Assembly (NCBI GenBank): GCA_902578505.1
Contig: CACHDD010000046.1
Location: 1 to 6,667, forward strand
Origin: an uncultured Bacteroidota bacterium
GTDB taxonomy: Bacteria; Bacteroidota; Bacteroidia; Flavobacteriales; UA16
Length of the DNA stretch: 6,667 bases
Reading direction: 5' to 3'
Every line of letters starts with the position of its first letter. The stretch's first letter is position 1. This document shows positions 6,147-6,667 of this stretch, in pieces. The notes below the pieces were generated by a model. The model saw only the letters and a program-made list of their open reading frames with translations. It did not search any database and was not told where the DNA came from. A program made the translations under genes and the position numbers.

Positions 6147-6667
6147 TAACAGCCGTAGCCATATTGAATTGGAATGGAATTAATCATCTGAAATTATTTC
6201 TACCTTCTGTTATTGAGAATTCAAATGATGAAAAGGTTAAAATTATCTTAATTGACAACGGATCAACTGATGAAAGTTGTGAATATGTATCGTCTACATT
6301 TCCAATGGTCCAAATTATCAAAAACTCAAAAAACCTAGGATTTGCTGGAGGATATAATGAAGGATTAAAGCAAGTAAAAGCTGATAGGTTTGTCCTACTT
6401 AACTCAGATGTAATGGTTACAAAAGGATGGATAGACATAGTGAACTCTACTATGGCAAAATTCAGCTTCGATATATGTTCTCCAAGAATTTTGGACTACT
6501 CCTCTCCCACTCATTTTGAATATGCTGGAGCTGCTGGTGGTTACATTGATCCTTATGGATATACATTTTGTGCGGGAAGAATCTTTAATAACAGTGAGTC
6601 TGAATCTGGAAAGTACTTGGATGACAGTGAAGTATTTTGGGCTTCTGGTGCAGCGCTATTTATAAAT
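6143..6667 (+). CDS. Family-2 glycosyltransferase, N-terminal part (runs off right edge)
   Basis: From the ATG at 6143 the frame stays open for 175 codons to the window end. The product starts MITAVAILNWNG, the first strand of a GT-A fold. It then shows DNGSTD (38-43), the nucleotide-binding aspartate segment of GT2; NLGFAGGYNEGL (64-75), typical of the rhamnosyltransferase-like branch; LLNSDV (85-90), standing in for the metal-binding DxD; and FWASGAALF (165-173), matching the '[WF]xSGAxxL' segment before the catalytic region. Such enzymes transfer a sugar from a nucleotide-sugar donor to a growing glycan at the cytoplasmic face of the membrane. Donor and acceptor cannot be told from this fragment, and the catalytic base and any membrane segments lie beyond the edge. 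The start shares ATGA with the stop of the preceding gene, which fixes the start codon and implies translational coupling. Confidence 0.92.
   Translation, partial: MITAVAILNWNGINHLKLFLPSVIENSNDEKVKIILIDNGSTDESCEYVSSTFPMVQIIKNSKNLGFAGGYNEGLKQVKADRFVLLNSDVMVTKGWIDIVNSTMAKFSFDICSPRILDYSSPTHFEYAGAAGGYIDPYGYTFCAGRIFNNSESESGKYLDDSEVFWASGAALFIN

Noticed and set aside
6184..6438. Minus-strand open frame of 84 codons inside the glycosyltransferase
   Set aside because: It is antisense to the DNGSTD and NSD motif region of a clear GT2 enzyme, with no independent support.
1..6667. CRISPR array, transposon, toxin-antitoxin or defence module
   Set aside because: No regularly spaced repeats, transposase motifs, terminal inverted repeats or small paired genes were seen on either strand.

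Overview
The window looks like chromosomal DNA from a member of the Bacteroidota, most probably Flavobacteriales. Four observations support this: AT-rich sequence; a flavobacterial-type GyrA placed divergently from a ClpC-type Clp ATPase; A-rich leaders with little or no Shine-Dalgarno sequence; and several matches to the Bacteroidota -7 promoter box (TAnnTTTG) at sensible distances from genes. The secreted proteins also have the typical short signal peptide ending near 'FGQ' or 'FSQ'. Genus-level placement is not possible by eye.

Layout: positions 1-179 on the minus strand hold the first 59 codons of clpC, which runs off the left edge. A 298-base divergent intergenic region (180-477) follows, with one -7-like box facing each gene, an imperfect 26-base dyad between them, a 12-base palindrome in the gyrA leader and a tandem 11-base duplication at the gyrA ribosome-binding region. 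gyrA (478-3051, 857 aa) is complete and ends in a strong hairpin terminator. The -7-like box of the next gene overlaps that terminator's T-run. The next gene (3145-4296) encodes an exported 383-residue TPR protein.

A 404-base gap (4297-4700) follows. It carries a weak terminator, a perfect 12-base inverted repeat, and a complete tRNA-Ser(UGA) gene (4434-4518) with its own -7-like box and terminator. About 140 bases with no convincing feature follow. Then come an exported 481-residue GWxTD-domain-like protein (4701-6146) and, overlapping it by the four bases ATGA, the first 175 codons of a family-2 glycosyltransferase (from 6143) that runs off the right edge.

How it works together: the left half is housekeeping (proteolysis and DNA supercoiling). 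The right half begins an apparently translationally coupled pair of an exported GWxTD-family protein of unknown role and a cytoplasmic glycosyltransferase. I see no transposon, CRISPR array, phage gene, toxin-antitoxin or defence module. The most unusual lead is the GWxTD/glycosyltransferase coupling, with an altered form of the diagnostic motif (GADTD). The regulatory structures around gyrA come next. I cannot claim a new system from this window.
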